Part shown: positions 8,315-18,437 of the stretch, one piece after another
Position numbering within the stretch: position 1 is the stretch's first letter
How the letters are laid out: each line of letters opens with the position of its first letter
NCBI GenBank assembly: GCA_035772405.1
Contig: JAYKKM010000379.1
Location: 767,501-831,500, forward strand
Source: Chrysogorgia sp. JL179-B06
Taxonomy: Eukaryota > Cnidaria > Anthozoa > Scleralcyonacea > Chrysogorgiidae
DNA length: 64,000 bases
Direction of reading: 5' to 3'
Notes under the pieces: model-generated
The model's database searches: none
Told to the model about the DNA's origin: nothing
What the model saw: the letters and a program-made list of their open reading frames with translations, nothing else
Made by a program: the position numbers and the translations under genes

Positions 8315-8363
8315 AAAATGTCTATATATATAAGATCATTTTTTCAAGATGTGTGTAAGTGTA

Positions 8364-8955
8364 ATGGCTATTTTTCAGAGAGCAATAAATCAAGAGGGAT
8401 ATAAGATTTATCAAGATATAACACAATATAGTTTTTTGGAATCCGTATTTTTTGGCAATTAGTAGGATGTGTGGAAGTTGAAAAATCAAGATATCATCTA
8501 CTAATATCTATATCTGATTATGAAGACAATTTGTGGTATAAATTTATACTGGAAGTAGAATGTTCAAAAAATCCCCAGATGTATCTTATACAACAAGAGA
8601 ATAAATAAATTCCAGAAGAATGTTATGAATTTCTTCGTAAAATATGTGAAGCATGGAATGATAACCGAGTCCCGCGTATCAACAACAAAGGAATTGGAGA
8701 ATATTTACAGATTATAGATTATGATAGAAAAAATTGTTTTACTTATGAGTGCTTTAAGAGTATTATAGCATTATATTATGATTATGTTGTTTATAATAAA
8801 ACAAAAAATACTCTTGTAAAAAATGTAAAGGGGAATGTGAATGTAATGTGTATTACCCTAATTTCTCCAGTGTAAATTTTAATGAAATAAGAGCTTATAA
8901 TGTAAACAAATATTCAATGAACAATATCCTCTTATGTAACGAAATAATACAATGA
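8364..8955 (+). pseudogene. Broken gene of unknown function
   Basis: A coding-like signal begins at the ATG at 8364 (about 32 codons to a TAG near 8460). It resumes in another frame (GCVEVEKSRYHLLIS), is interrupted in frame by TAA at 8606-8608, continues (CYEFLRKICEAWN, GIGEYLQIIDYD) and changes frame again in the A-run near 8815-8825. The last part is Cys rich (CKGECECN) and ends at TGA 8953-8955. The damage thus comprises about two frameshifts and one nonsense codon. I do not recognise the family. It follows the intact 226-aa gene on the same strand and converges with the minus-strand trio. Confidence 0.45.
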
Positions 8956-8982
8956 ATGTATTTTTTATTTTTTTATTTAAAA

Positions 8983-9269
8983 TTAATACATTAAAATGTT
9001 ATCAAGATTGTTTCTGGGTCTATGATACACAAGTCCTCCCTTTTGAAAATGACCTTTGATTTTTTTCGTTCCTTGTTTTGCTATATTTTTTACTAAATTA
9101 GCTCCTTTTTTACGCTCTTTTTTAAAATCTTTTATAAAAAGATTGCTGTATTTTCTGATTGTTTTATTTCCTCCACGTTGTCTTTTTTTCCCTTTAAAAA
9201 TACCCCCACGTTGCCTTTTTTCCCCTTAAAATCACCACCCCGATAATTTCTTTTTCTTCCTATAACCAT
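8983..9269 (-). pseudogene. Broken gene for a small basic, Gly/Lys-rich protein (core-like)
   Basis: The minus strand has an ATG at 9267-9269 followed by Arg/Gly/Lys-rich text (GRKRNYRGGDFKGKK). After a frame change within the poly-T runs around 9180-9215 it continues with RGGNKTIRKYSN, a Lys-rich helical segment (KDFKKERKKGANLVKN) and a C-terminus ending at the TAA at 8983-8985. The highly basic Gly-rich make-up resembles small DNA-condensing core proteins of adenovirus, Polinton and adintovirus virions, which is an inference from composition only. It starts 2 nt after the SET gene's stop, so the two were probably expressed together. Confidence 0.4.
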
Positions 9270-9271
9270 TG

Positions 9272-9823
9272 TTATGAAGGTTGTTTTCTCTTCCAATAGT
9301 TATCACCATAGTCTGCAAAAATTTCTTCATGTGCTTTTATATGTTTTATACTTTCTAAAAACATTTTTTTTTTGTTTGGGTCGTAAACAAAATCGGAATT
9401 ATTTTTATATATAGAACCGGGTTTCCCATTATTCGCATAACGTGCTGCTGCGTGAGTTGTCAAATAAGCATCGATACAAGTGTTTGCATCGTTACAAATA
9501 CTATATACAGCATTATTGTTTTTACCATATTTACGATCCAATTTGGCTTGTGTTGTTTTTTGACCCGTGTAATAAGAAATATTACGATCGAGTTTCAAAG
9601 GTTTTTTCCAAGCAAACAATCCTTCACCAGCATTGGGGATATTTGATTTCTTGATACGTAAGTTATTTTGTTTTGCTAAATGAATCCAACATTTTTTTGT
9701 TTTTGCTGTTCGTTTACGACATCTTATTTTTTTTAAGGTTTTACTTCTACATTGAAGAACGTGTCGTATACTTTGAGATTTATCATTGTGCCGTTTTTAT
9801 CGAGGTAACTTAATTTTTACCAT
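9272..9823 (-). pseudogene. SET-domain lysine methyltransferase with one nonsense codon
   Basis: The minus frame runs 184 codons from the ATG at 9821-9823 to the stop at 9272. The N-terminal part is basic. SET signatures follow: the entry strand (IPNAGEGLFAW, YYTGQ), the cofactor/knot region (CIDAYLTTHAAARYANNGK, where NHS is usual) and the C-terminal EEIFADYGDNYW. The domain looks complete, about 115 residues, as expected for stand-alone viral-type SET proteins that methylate histone or other lysines. One in-frame TAA (9797-9799) interrupts the N-terminal region, and no usable ATG follows before the domain. It lies between an unknown protein (4-nt gap) and a basic core-like protein (2-nt gap). 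A histone-modifying role would fit an element that manipulates host or virion chromatin; that is inference. Confidence 0.75.
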
Positions 9824-9827
9824 TTTT

Positions 9828-10142
9828 TTAAAATATTGTTTTTATTCCTAAATAATCATTATTTTTTTCATGCTTCTGAATAAAATTTACCATACATTCT
9901 ACTTTATAGATAATATCTTCGGAACATTTATATATTTCTTTTTTTAATACTGCTATTCTTTATTTTAAAATCTTTGATGAAATAGGTATTATTATTTCTT
10001 TATCTTCTGTAAAATTTAGTAAACATTCCTTTAAAAGAAACGGAGTAAATAATATTGAAGGATAATTATCTTGAATTTCATATCCAATATAAGGTAAATT
10101 AGACGTTTTTAAATAAATTTCAATATAAACAATTTCACTCAT
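9828..10142 (-). pseudogene. Hypothetical protein with internal TAA
   Basis: The minus frame starts at the ATG at 10140-10142 and is open for 60 codons to TAA (9960-9962), but coding-like text continues in the same frame for another 43 codons (AVLKKEIYKCSEDIIYK) to TAA at 9828-9830. The whole would be about 104 residues, Ile/Lys/Glu rich, unrecognised. It is the first gene of the minus-strand trio, 4 nt upstream of the SET gene. Either the first stop is the true end and the rest is chance, or this is a nonsense mutation like those in its neighbours; the latter looks likelier because the frame stays open up to the next gene. Confidence 0.4.
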
Positions 10143-10199
10143 ATTTTTTTTTTACTCTCTTTTTTTGTTTTAGTTTCTTTTTTAAATGGTTCTTTATAA

Positions 10200-10355
10200 T
10201 CAAAAAAAATCCCTCCTATAGTTACGTTGACATGTATTAATATACAGGATTCATACGATGTTACTATTGATCTTGTTGATGGTGAAGACGAAAACATAAA
10301 TAAAAATAAAAGTACATGTTTTTCTTGTTTTAGAAAAAAAAAAGAAGATGAATGA
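10200..10355 (+). CDS. Short acidic ORF overlapping the second polymerase start (fragment)
   Basis: Open frame of about 51 codons without an ATG, with an acidic centre (DLVDGEDEN) and a Cys-containing basic end (CFSCFRKKKEDE). It overlaps the polymerase ATG (10348) by 8 nt, an arrangement seen elsewhere in the cassette at 1388-1395. It may be the tail of a lost upstream gene. The remainder of 10143-10347 is AT-rich with no other feature. Confidence 0.2.
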   Translation, partial: SKKIPPIVTLTCINIQDSYDVTIDLVDGEDENINKNKSTCFSCFRKKKEDE

Positions 10356-12439
10356 TGATCAGAAAAAATTAAAATATAGTCAAAAAGATATAGATAAAAT
10401 TGTAAGTTTATTTAATAAGAAAAAAGAGAGTAAGAAAAATGAAAAAATAGACGATTATTTTTCTGTTAATCATATTGAAAATATTAGTAGAGAAAAATTT
10501 AAAGTCACTGAACAGCATTTTTCATTGAATGTTTCACGGGAAAAAACGGTTAATTTTATTAGTTTTATTCAATCGTTATCGTTAGTTTTTTCTTATTTAA
10601 TTAACATTGCACGTGCAAATGTAAAAAGTGATGATGATTATGTTAGATTTATCTTTAGTAATGCTCCAAAAAGTTTTTTTCTCTACAGCCGTTTTACCCG
10701 TGAAAGACTTTGACGTTAAATATTTCTTAAATATTATGGAAAAATTTATGCAGAGTAATAAAGAAATAATAGCTAATGGCTGGAATAGTAAGGTAATAGT
10801 TCAAACTTTTCCTGCAGGAATAAGTACAAATAAAAAAAAAATAGTGTATTAAGGAAAAAAAGTATTTATAATAATTTGAATAAGGGAAATGCTACTGATA
10901 AAGGCGGTGTGAAAAGTAATATGTATGTAAAAAAATATGGTCGTAAATTTCGCACGGGTGTATTTTATATTCTTAGCGATGTATTATTTCGTACAGTGAA
11001 AGATTGTTGTTTTGCTTTAGTAATATTAGTGGGTTTATCGTTTTTAAAACAAGACGATAAATATTTTATAATGAAAAGAAAACCCAATAAACCTGTTGAT
11101 GATTTATTTACTTGTGAAGAAATTCGAAATGTATATCGGGAATGTGGGATAGCCGAGGGTAATGTTGATGCTACACAGTTTAATTTTGTATATAATAATT
11201 ATTTAAAAAAACAGGGTGTTGATTTGTTAGTGTATGCTGACACTCGTTCCGATAATATAATTTATTATTCACGAACTGATAGTGAGGGTAATCTTATTAA
11301 ATTGACTAATGAAATTGTATGTTTATGGTTAAATAATAATCATTACAATGTAGTTTTAAGCATAAAGGAATTTTCTAAACTTAACACCAGTTCTTTTTGT
11401 GTTAAATGTATGAGTTATTTTACACGACCTGAATATATCCATAACCACTTATGTACTACAAATAACTTGTAGTTTACGATGTTATAAATATCCGAATAAT
11501 TGTAAAGATAAAAATAATAAACTTATTTGTAGCAGTTGTGATTTAATTTTTTATGATGAAAATTGTTTTACAAATCATTTAACAAATAAAATTTTTAAAC
11601 CTTCTCAAAGTAATTATGATCGTTTAACACCTTGTCAATATTATTTTTTTTGTAAAATCTGTAACAAAATTTGTCCTCGATTCTTTTTCATTTTTTCTAA
11701 TAAAACAGTTAAACATGATTGTAGCAAACGATTTTGTTTTCATTGTGCTAAATACATGAAACAACCTCATTATTGTTATGTGAAACCCCTTTCATTTGAA
11801 TATAACAAGGATGAAGAACCCACTTTATTTGTTTTGATTTTGAAACAAAAGTAAACAAAACTAAATTGCTCGTACCTTGTTATTATATTGTCCAAAAAGT
11901 ATGTAAAAAATGTCAACATATTGAATTTAAAAAAACAATAATTTTTGAAAAAAAGGATGATTAAGAAATTATCGATAATACTATTGAAAAAGTTAGTTGT
12001 TGTGGGAATAGACAATTTATTTTTGATAACAATGTTATTGAAACTTTATGTGAATTTATGTTTGAACAAACAAATTCCGTTTGGATAGCTCATAACGGGG
12101 GTAGATTTGATACTATTTTTATTTTAAAATATTTTTTAGAAATAAAACAGATAATAGCGAATACTATAATGAACGGTACTAAAATAATGAGTTTAGTAAT
12201 TAAAGAACAAAATATTAGAATCTTAGATAGTTATTTGTTTTTAAGTATGAAACTAGCAGATATTCCAAAAGCAATGGATCTCCAAGGGGAATGTAAGGGA
12301 TTTCATCCTTATGAATTTTACGATTTAACTTATGAGGGTGAAATTGTAGATCGAAAATTTTTTGATACGAAAAATATAAATACAGCAACACTTAATGAAT
12401 TCGAAAAATGGTATTTAGAAAAAAAGAAAGAGAAATATA

Positions 12440-13252
12440 CCGGGTGACCCAAAAAAAGTACTCCGGTTTGATTCATAATAACTTCTAAACAAGTGAAGCT
12501 ATTAAACTGAAATAACTTTCATTAGATAGAGGGAAGATTAGTTTAGATTTTGATATATTACAGTTGTATTTTACTTACAAATTCACGGAGATATTAATGT
12601 TCAAAATAGGTAGCATATTTCTGGATGTGTCTAAAATATGCAAAAAACGCCGTATCAAATTCTTAATGTTGGATGTCTCTGGGGAGTTGCATGTTATGTC
12701 TTATGGAGTTATGGTTTGATTGTGTTTCATTCTGAGTTTATTCTGAACATGAACAAATTTGGAATGTACCACATGATCAGCAACCGTAGAATTTAGAAGA
12801 GCTTCGCAGCATGCCGTAATCTAGAACAACGAATGATCCATGACTCCTTCGACGCAATGGTGTCACGGGCTAGGCAGTGCATTCGTGCTAGAGGACACGC
12901 GATTCCGAACGAATAAATCTTGCTTGTATTTTGTAAATAATAATACTTCGTTTCATAATAAACAATTTGTCAAGTGTCATTTATTTACTGCTAATAGTGC
13001 GTGTTTCAGTTGAGCAAAGCTTGATTAATATTTGATACGGCGTTTTTTGCATATTTTAGACACATCCAGAAATATGCTACCGAGTTTGAAAATTAATATC
13101 TCCGTGAATTTTTAAGTAAAATACAACTGTCCATATTTCAAAATCTAAGTTAGTCTTCCCTCTATCTAATGAAAGTTATTTCAGTTTAATAGCTTCACTC
13201 GTTTAGAAGTTATTATGAATCAAACCGGAGTACTTTTTTTTGGGTCACCCGG
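12440..13252. mobile_element. Tc1/mariner-like deletion derivative inserted in the polymerase gene
   Basis: 813 bp flanked by TA at 12438-12439 and 13253-13254. Ends are perfect inverted CCGGGTGACCC, and terminal inverted repeats extend about 225 bp (12440-12664 against 13029-13252) with scattered mismatches. The inner 365 bp keeps only the 3' end of a transposase. TA duplication, long TIRs and the transposase remnant identify the superfamily. The polymerase frame keeps phase across the site when insert plus one TA are ignored, so the gene was open here when the insertion happened. Confidence 0.92.
12800..12916 (+). pseudogene. C-terminal remnant of a Tc1/mariner transposase
   Basis: 38 codons ending in TAA at 12914-12916. 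The text (RMIHDSFDAMVSRARQC, then RARGHAIPNE) is typical of the extreme C-terminus of Tc1-like DDE transposases, downstream of the catalytic triad. No DDE core or DNA-binding domain is present anywhere between the TIRs, so the element could move only with transposase supplied from elsewhere. Confidence 0.8.
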
Positions 13253-15214
13253 TATATTTCGTAAAGAGATTTATTATTATTGTTGTAGTGATGTAGATAT
13301 TTTAAGAAAGGGTTGTGTTAAATTTTCTACAATGATAGGTGCAATTGGTCATATTACACCCTTTTATGCAAAGAATTGTATTACAATTGCTAGTTTAGCT
13401 TTGAAAGTGTATAGACTTAATTTAAAAAAAACAAATTGAGTAGGAATTATTCCTGCTTCAGGGTATAGGGGGGAGTAAAACAAAGTTTAATTGCTATTGA
13501 TTGGTTAGATGAAATTAATCGAGAATTAGGAGGAAATTTAGAATATATCTGTGCACAAAATGGTGGGAAAAAAATTCTAGGACGTTTTGTCGATGGTTTT
13601 TATAATGATACAATATATCAATTTCATGGTTGTTTTTACCACGGATGTCCCAAATGTTTTGACCCCTACGCATTAAACGTTCTTACAAACGAAAAATTTG
13701 GTAATTTATATGCAAATACGCAACGTTTTTCTTGGACAATAAAAAATGCCGGTTACAAATTAATCGAGATGTGGGAATGTGATTATTTAGAAGAAAAAAA
13801 ATATACACAGAAACAATTAATTGAAAAGAAAAGAAAATTTTATCCGTTTACTCCTTTAACACCACGTGACGCACTATATGGGAGACGAACTTCCCCAGCA
13901 TGTTTATTTAAAGAAACAAAACCCAACGAACGAATAAGTTATGTAGATTTTACATCGCTATACCCCTATGTACAACAAAATTATGATTTTCCTGTGGGTC
14001 ATCCCACTATTTTACTGGGTGAAGATTGTAATAAAATAAAAATCAAGGACATGTTTGGTGTAGTAAAATGTTGTATTTCACCTCCTCGAAATATTTACTT
14101 TCCTGTTTTACCTGTTAGAATAGATGGGAAATTATTATTTCCTTTATGTTATAAATGTGCGGTGAATAAATGTAATAAATGTGAACATAATGAAAGCGAT
14201 CGATACTTAACGGGTACTTGGACTAGTGTTGAGATTAATGTTGCTATAAATAAGGGATATAAAATAATAGCTCTTTACGAAATATATCATTTTGAACGCA
14301 AAGAAAAAAAATTTTCACAATACGTAAATCAATTTTTAAAAGTCAAACAAGAATCTTCAGGAATTCCTACGGATTGTTTGAACGCAGATGGAAGTAAAAA
14401 TGATGATAAAATTAAACAGTATTGTAATGATTATTTAAAAAATGAAAATGTTTTTTTAGATAAAGACAAAATAGAGAAAAATCCCGGATTAAGAACTATT
14501 GCAAAAACATTTTTAAATTCGTTATGGGGAAAATTTGCCCAAAACGAAAATAATACACAAGTGTGTTTTTTAAACGATTATGAAGAATTATTAAATATAG
14601 CCAATGATAAAAGTAAAAAATTAACATCGATGGAATTTATAAACGAAACATTATTACGTTGTACATATGAAAAAATTGATGATGCAACAACACCTCTAAA
14701 AACGGGAAATGTAATCATTCCATGTTTTGTTACTGCATAGCACGTTTAAAATTATATGAGTTACTCGATAAATTAGACGATCGCGTTTTATATTTTGATA
14801 CAGATTCTGTTATTTATATATCTAATGAAAATAATTATACAGATGTTAAAACGGGAAATTATTTAGGAGATTTAACGAATGAATTAAATGAAAATGAATG
14901 GATAACAAATTTGTGTTCAACGGGTCCAAAATGTTATGCGTATATAACTAATTTAAATCAGGAATGTATTCATGTGAAAGGTTTTACTTTAAAAAATGAA
15001 ACAATAAAAGAAAAATTGAATTTTTTATCCTTGACACAATGTGTTAAAAATCAAGATCAAATCATTGAAATTAAATATCACAATAAAATATGTAAAGATA
15101 AACTTAATCATATTTTTATTGAGGATGAAATAAAAAAATTTTCATTTACATTTAATAAACGTGTTGTTAAAAATAATTTTAATACGATTCCGTTTGGATT
15201 TTTAGATAACTGAA

Positions 15215-15891
15215 ATGAACAATGTTTCATTACCATTTCAACACCCTTTTATTTTAACGTTATGTGGTCCCAGTCAAAGTGGAAAAACATATTGGATATT
15301 ACAATTATTGAAAAATATTAACACTATGATTACACCTACAATTGTTAAAATTGTTTATTTATTATCAATTTATCAACCTCTGTACGCTGAAATGGAAAAG
15401 TTCTTGCGGAAAAAACAGATATTAGTGTTGAATTTATCGATTGTCAAAAGGGTATTCCCCGCATTACCGATATACAAACGAATATCCGTGAAAATACTTT
15501 AATAATATTAGGTGATCTCATGTTAGTTGCAACATCATCAAAAGAAAATCTTGAAAGAATATATAATATTGCAACTCAAGATGTCCATCATCGTAATATT
15601 AGTGTTATTTTTACATGTCAAAATTTAACATATGGTAATGGTAAATTGCGAAATTTACGTGTCAATAGTCAATATTATGTTATGTTTAAAAATTTAAGTG
15701 ATTATAATAATATGTATACGATATGTGATAATACAAAAATTAATAGAAATAGATTTAATAAAGTATTAAGTGAAATTAATGATAAACCCTATGGTTATTT
15801 GGTATTTGATAATTGTAGAAAAGGGTATGAAAATTGTAGAATTAGAACCAATGTATTTCCACATGAATCAACGATAGTCTATGATTTGTAA
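15215..15891 (+). pseudogene. Polinton-type genome packaging ATPase (FtsK/HerA/A32-like), one frameshift
   Basis: Starts at the ATG one base after the polymerase stop. Residues about 10-22 carry a P-loop (LTLCGPSQSGKT). After about 65 codons the frame changes in the A-run near 15410-15415, and the rest continues in another frame to TAA at 15889-15891. The second part has a hydrophobic strand ending in GDLM (degenerate Walker B position) and the sensor-like block HHRNISVIFTCQNL, followed by LRVNSQYYVMFKN, a hallmark of Polinton/adintovirus packaging ATPases. Total length of about 225 residues is normal for the family. The enzyme would drive DNA into capsids, so the parent element was virus-like even though no capsid gene is seen in the window. 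Confidence 0.88.
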
Positions 15892-16020
15892 ATAAATGTA
15901 AAAAGAAAAATAAATGTTTTTTTCAAAAAAAAAAAAAGAGTTGTTGAAAATCGTTTTTTTTTAAAGTATATCTATAGTATGGGGTGTGTATATTGTGTAT
16001 GAATTTTTTTAAAAAAAAAC

Positions 16021-16224
16021 ATGACAGGAAGAAGATATAGAAGCAGGAAGGGAATTATCCTTAGAAAAAAAAAAGGGGGTAGTGTTCTAGATTTTTCGGG
16101 ACCTTTGGGACAAATAGTTCGAAGTCAATTGGGATTGGGTATTCAAAAAAGGAAAAGAAAAAGAAAACAAAAAGGTTTTTTTTTCTTTTCAGATAAACCC
16201 GCTTTTGGAAAATTGACGTGGTAA
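16021..16224 (+). CDS. Small very basic protein, possible virion core/pX-like protein
   Basis: 67 codons from the ATG at 16021, preceded by an AT-rich leader. It has an Arg-rich N-terminus (TGRRYRSRKG), a GGSVLDFSGPLGQIV centre and a Lys/Arg cluster (QKRKRKRKQKG). The composition and Gly/hydrophobic centre recall adenovirus pX-like core proteins, which accompany ATPase genes in adintoviruses and Polintons. Long A and T runs make the reading frame vulnerable to indels, so the C-terminal part is uncertain. Function is inferred from composition and neighbours only. Confidence 0.45.
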   Translation: MTGRRYRSRKGIILRKKKGGSVLDFSGPLGQIVRSQLGLGIQKRKRKRKQKGFFFFSDKPAFGKLTW

Positions 16225-16454
16225 AAACACGTAAAAAAGATGGGATCTTTGGAAAAATAAAAAACACGTAAAAATTATAAAACCACTGTAAATAATTTAA
16301 TTTTTTGTTTTAAATTAAAAATTGGCATTATTAAAACAAGAACATGACTGATTGTTATTATTCTTATAATTTTTTTGACATTTTTTATTATATATTCTAA
16401 CGAGTACACTACCCAAAATTGTTTTTTTTTTTAAAAATCTCTTTTTTTTTTAAT
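16225..16454. other. AT-rich right flank of the decayed element, no gene
   Basis: A/T runs only. I looked for a terminal inverted repeat matching the left side (5200-6400) and saw none, so the right end of the element cannot be placed. It may be truncated, because capsid and integrase genes are absent. Confidence 0.5.
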
Positions 16455-17776
16455 ATAATTAAAATCTACTTATACCTGGTTGTTGGGTGAGTTAGTCTGA
16501 CTAAAAAAATATGTTGTTGCAATGCATTGTTGCCATAGTTACCAAGATATGACACCCCCCATGGTGAAAAGAACGTATTTTTATAAACATGATAACTAGA
16601 TAAATAATAATGATAAAAACCTGGAATTACTTTTATTTAGTCACAAACAACATTGTCTACGAAGTGTAGCAGAACTATTGACATAGGAGCCATAATAAAA
16701 GTTTGGCAGTCTGAATACTAGAAATGTGTACAATTGCTCTCACTAAAACTATTACTATTTCATTACAATTGAACATAATTCAATTATTTTGCTTCGTCAC
16801 CAAGAGAAATGTATATACTGTTAGCGCTGAAAATTTGATCAAGATAGGTTAAATATTTTTTGATATATCCTGCGCGCAATATCAGGAATCGGCTTTTGAG
16901 AAAAACGGCTTTAAAGTTAAACTTTCTAATAATTAATAATTATAATAGCCCCAAAACAACAATAGACAGTCCAATAAAGATATATAACTGTTTAAAAAGC
17001 TCCAGTCTTATAAGTTATGCCCTACTTTTCTTTTCTTTTTCTTGGTCTTAACCATTTCATTTCGATGTCAGGTTATATTCTTTGGATCTAAGTCATTCGT
17101 TTGTGACTAGGTAGGGCTTCGCGTGCTGGACGATTTAATGAAAATTGTATCTTTGTTTACACAATTTTCGATGGAGTATATTTATCTGCGGGAACAAGGA
17201 CGCATTTCTTCCTCGGCTTGAATTGCCATTATTACTTTATTCTCAGTGGATATATAATGTATATTCTGTATACCTTAGACTTGTTTGCTTTGGGTATAAC
17301 AAGAAGTCTAAAATGGTGTGACGAAACTGTTCACACGGTTGTAGATTACGATTACACGGATAGGTTTCGTAATATCTTTATTTCATCTACAAAACTTTCG
17401 ACTTGAGTACCAAAGGACTGATCGTCACGAAGTGATTAGAATTTTACTGTTTATAGTTTTTGCGAGTGTTCTTGTTGATATCGTCATGTTGTTGTTTTAC
17501 ATTGGAGAAGAAGGTCGAAGGGACACAATAATTGGCGCGCAAATTGGTGGCACGGGGATTGTTATTAGTGTATTATTAGTGTATTATTATTATTAGTGTA
17601 CACAGTACTAGTTCATTATACATAAACACATGCCGTATACATCATCCGGCAAAATAAGACCTATATAGAGCATTATACCTAGTCGTAGCCAAAAATGACA
17701 TGAGCCATAGCCCGATTTTATCAACTGGGGTAAATAATACCTCACTAAAACCGAAAGTCGAAAAGGGAACTCCAAA
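16455..17776. repeat. 1.3-kb direct repeat, copy 1
   Basis: Begins after a T-run at TAATATAATTAAAATCTAC and ends at GGGAACTCCAAA. It matches 53188-54929 along its full length with only scattered single-base differences seen by eye, apart from a 409-bp hAT insertion in the other copy. Two short ORFs (16860-17051, 17218-17406) exist in both copies but lack coding character. The T-run at its left edge, of different length in each copy, would fit the poly(A) tail of a minus-strand retroposon, but no target duplication was found. Near its end is a short (TTAGTGTATTA)n stretch. Confidence 0.85.
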
Positions 17777-18437
17777 TACACCTTAAGCGAGAGATTGCAC
17801 ACTTTAACTCATTATTATAAGTTAAAAAAAAATATTTTCTTCTACACTTTCGGCTCTAGGGTCGTGTTTATGTTTAACAACAATGGCGGATGCTACCAGT
17901 TTCCTACCGTCACAGCCTCCCTCGTTAGCAACAAAGCCAGAGGATCCTGTATATTCTTTTACACGACCAGAGATCGGGTCATTGGTCTTAATGATGTCCT
18001 CGCCAACTGTGAAACACGGCCATGTGGAAACTTAGCCCTACTAAATTAAAAGCAGTTTGATTCCCATCAAAAGTGGCAGCCCGTTGCAAAACTTCTCTCG
18101 CCAACTTAAACCAAAATAAACAATATCACATATGCATGAAGACCGGTCACATGACTACCCACGCACCAATCAATTCACTCTTAATGTTTTAAAATATAAT
18201 AATATTTGATTTGAGTGTGCGCAACATGGAAAATTAAGCAGTTTATGCATCCAAATATACGTTTCTAAGGGCGTTGCTAAGTAGGAAAATGCGGTCCAGC
18301 CTTGGAATTTTATGAATTTTCAACATTTCTATCTTTGCAATCGAAAAAATTATTTCAATTATCTATTCTAATATGGTTAACCAGTTAATTTATGGCTAAT
18401 TCAAAAATTTACTAAAATATTTATTTTTGGTATTGGA
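17777..18437. other. Unique spacer between copy 1 of the 1.3-kb repeat and the satellite
   Basis: Non-repetitive within the window. Apart from the small ORF at 17883 nothing is recognisable. Sequence similarity to the satellite starts abruptly at about 18438. Confidence 0.5.
17883..18035 (+). CDS. Possible 50-aa ORF or first exon
   Basis: An ATG in a strong context (AACAATGG) opens 50 codons with balanced, protein-like composition (MADATSFLPSQPPS, PEDPVYSFTRPEIG) ending in TAG at 18033-18035. GC content is higher than in surrounding DNA. It could be the first exon of a host gene whose rest is lost or spliced elsewhere, or chance. An overlapping ORF in another frame (17795-18049) has poorer composition and is taken as its shadow. 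Confidence 0.25.
   Translation: MADATSFLPSQPPSLATKPEDPVYSFTRPEIGSLVLMMSSPTVKHGHVET

Larger units (their letters stand above)
10348..15213 (+). pseudogene. Decayed Polinton/adintovirus-type protein-primed DNA polymerase B
   Basis: A single polymerase gene spread over several frames, from the ATG at 10348 to TGA at 15211-15213. The conserved N-terminal region (FKVTEQHFSLNVSREK) is followed by Cys/His finger-like text, Exo I near 11830 (DFET), Exo II at 12082 on (WIAHNGGRFD), Exo III near 13280 (CCSDVDIL), motif A near 13940 (DFTSLYPYV), motif B near 14510 (NSLWGKFAQN) and motif C near 14785 (YFDTDS). Lesions seen: frame changes near 10690, 10855, 11468, 11826, 13470 and 14735; TAA at 11962-11964; TGA at 13437-13439; and the transposon at 12440-13252. 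Codons are extremely AT rich, unlike the first polymerase at 1388. It belongs to the Polinton/adintovirus branch, not the branch of the first polymerase. The ATPase starts one base after its stop. Confidence 0.9.

Noticed and set aside
9442..9654. Plus-strand ORFs overlapping the SET gene
   Set aside because: Shadows of the minus-strand SET domain, whose motifs are unambiguous.
8364..12015. Alternative genetic code with TAA as a sense codon, suggested by several in-frame TAAs in the AT-rich element
   Set aside because: Frameshifts, a TGA and a transposon insertion also break these genes, and TAA or TGA still end several frames where neighbouring genes begin. Decay or sequence error explains it more simply.
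12440..13252. Intron in the polymerase instead of a transposon
   Set aside because: TA duplication, 225-bp inverted repeats and a transposase C-terminus show an insertion; the borders lack GT and AG splice signals.
16860..17406. Two small genes inside the 1.3-kb repeat
   Set aside because: Short, compositionally non-coding, and present in both copies only because the whole repeat is duplicated.
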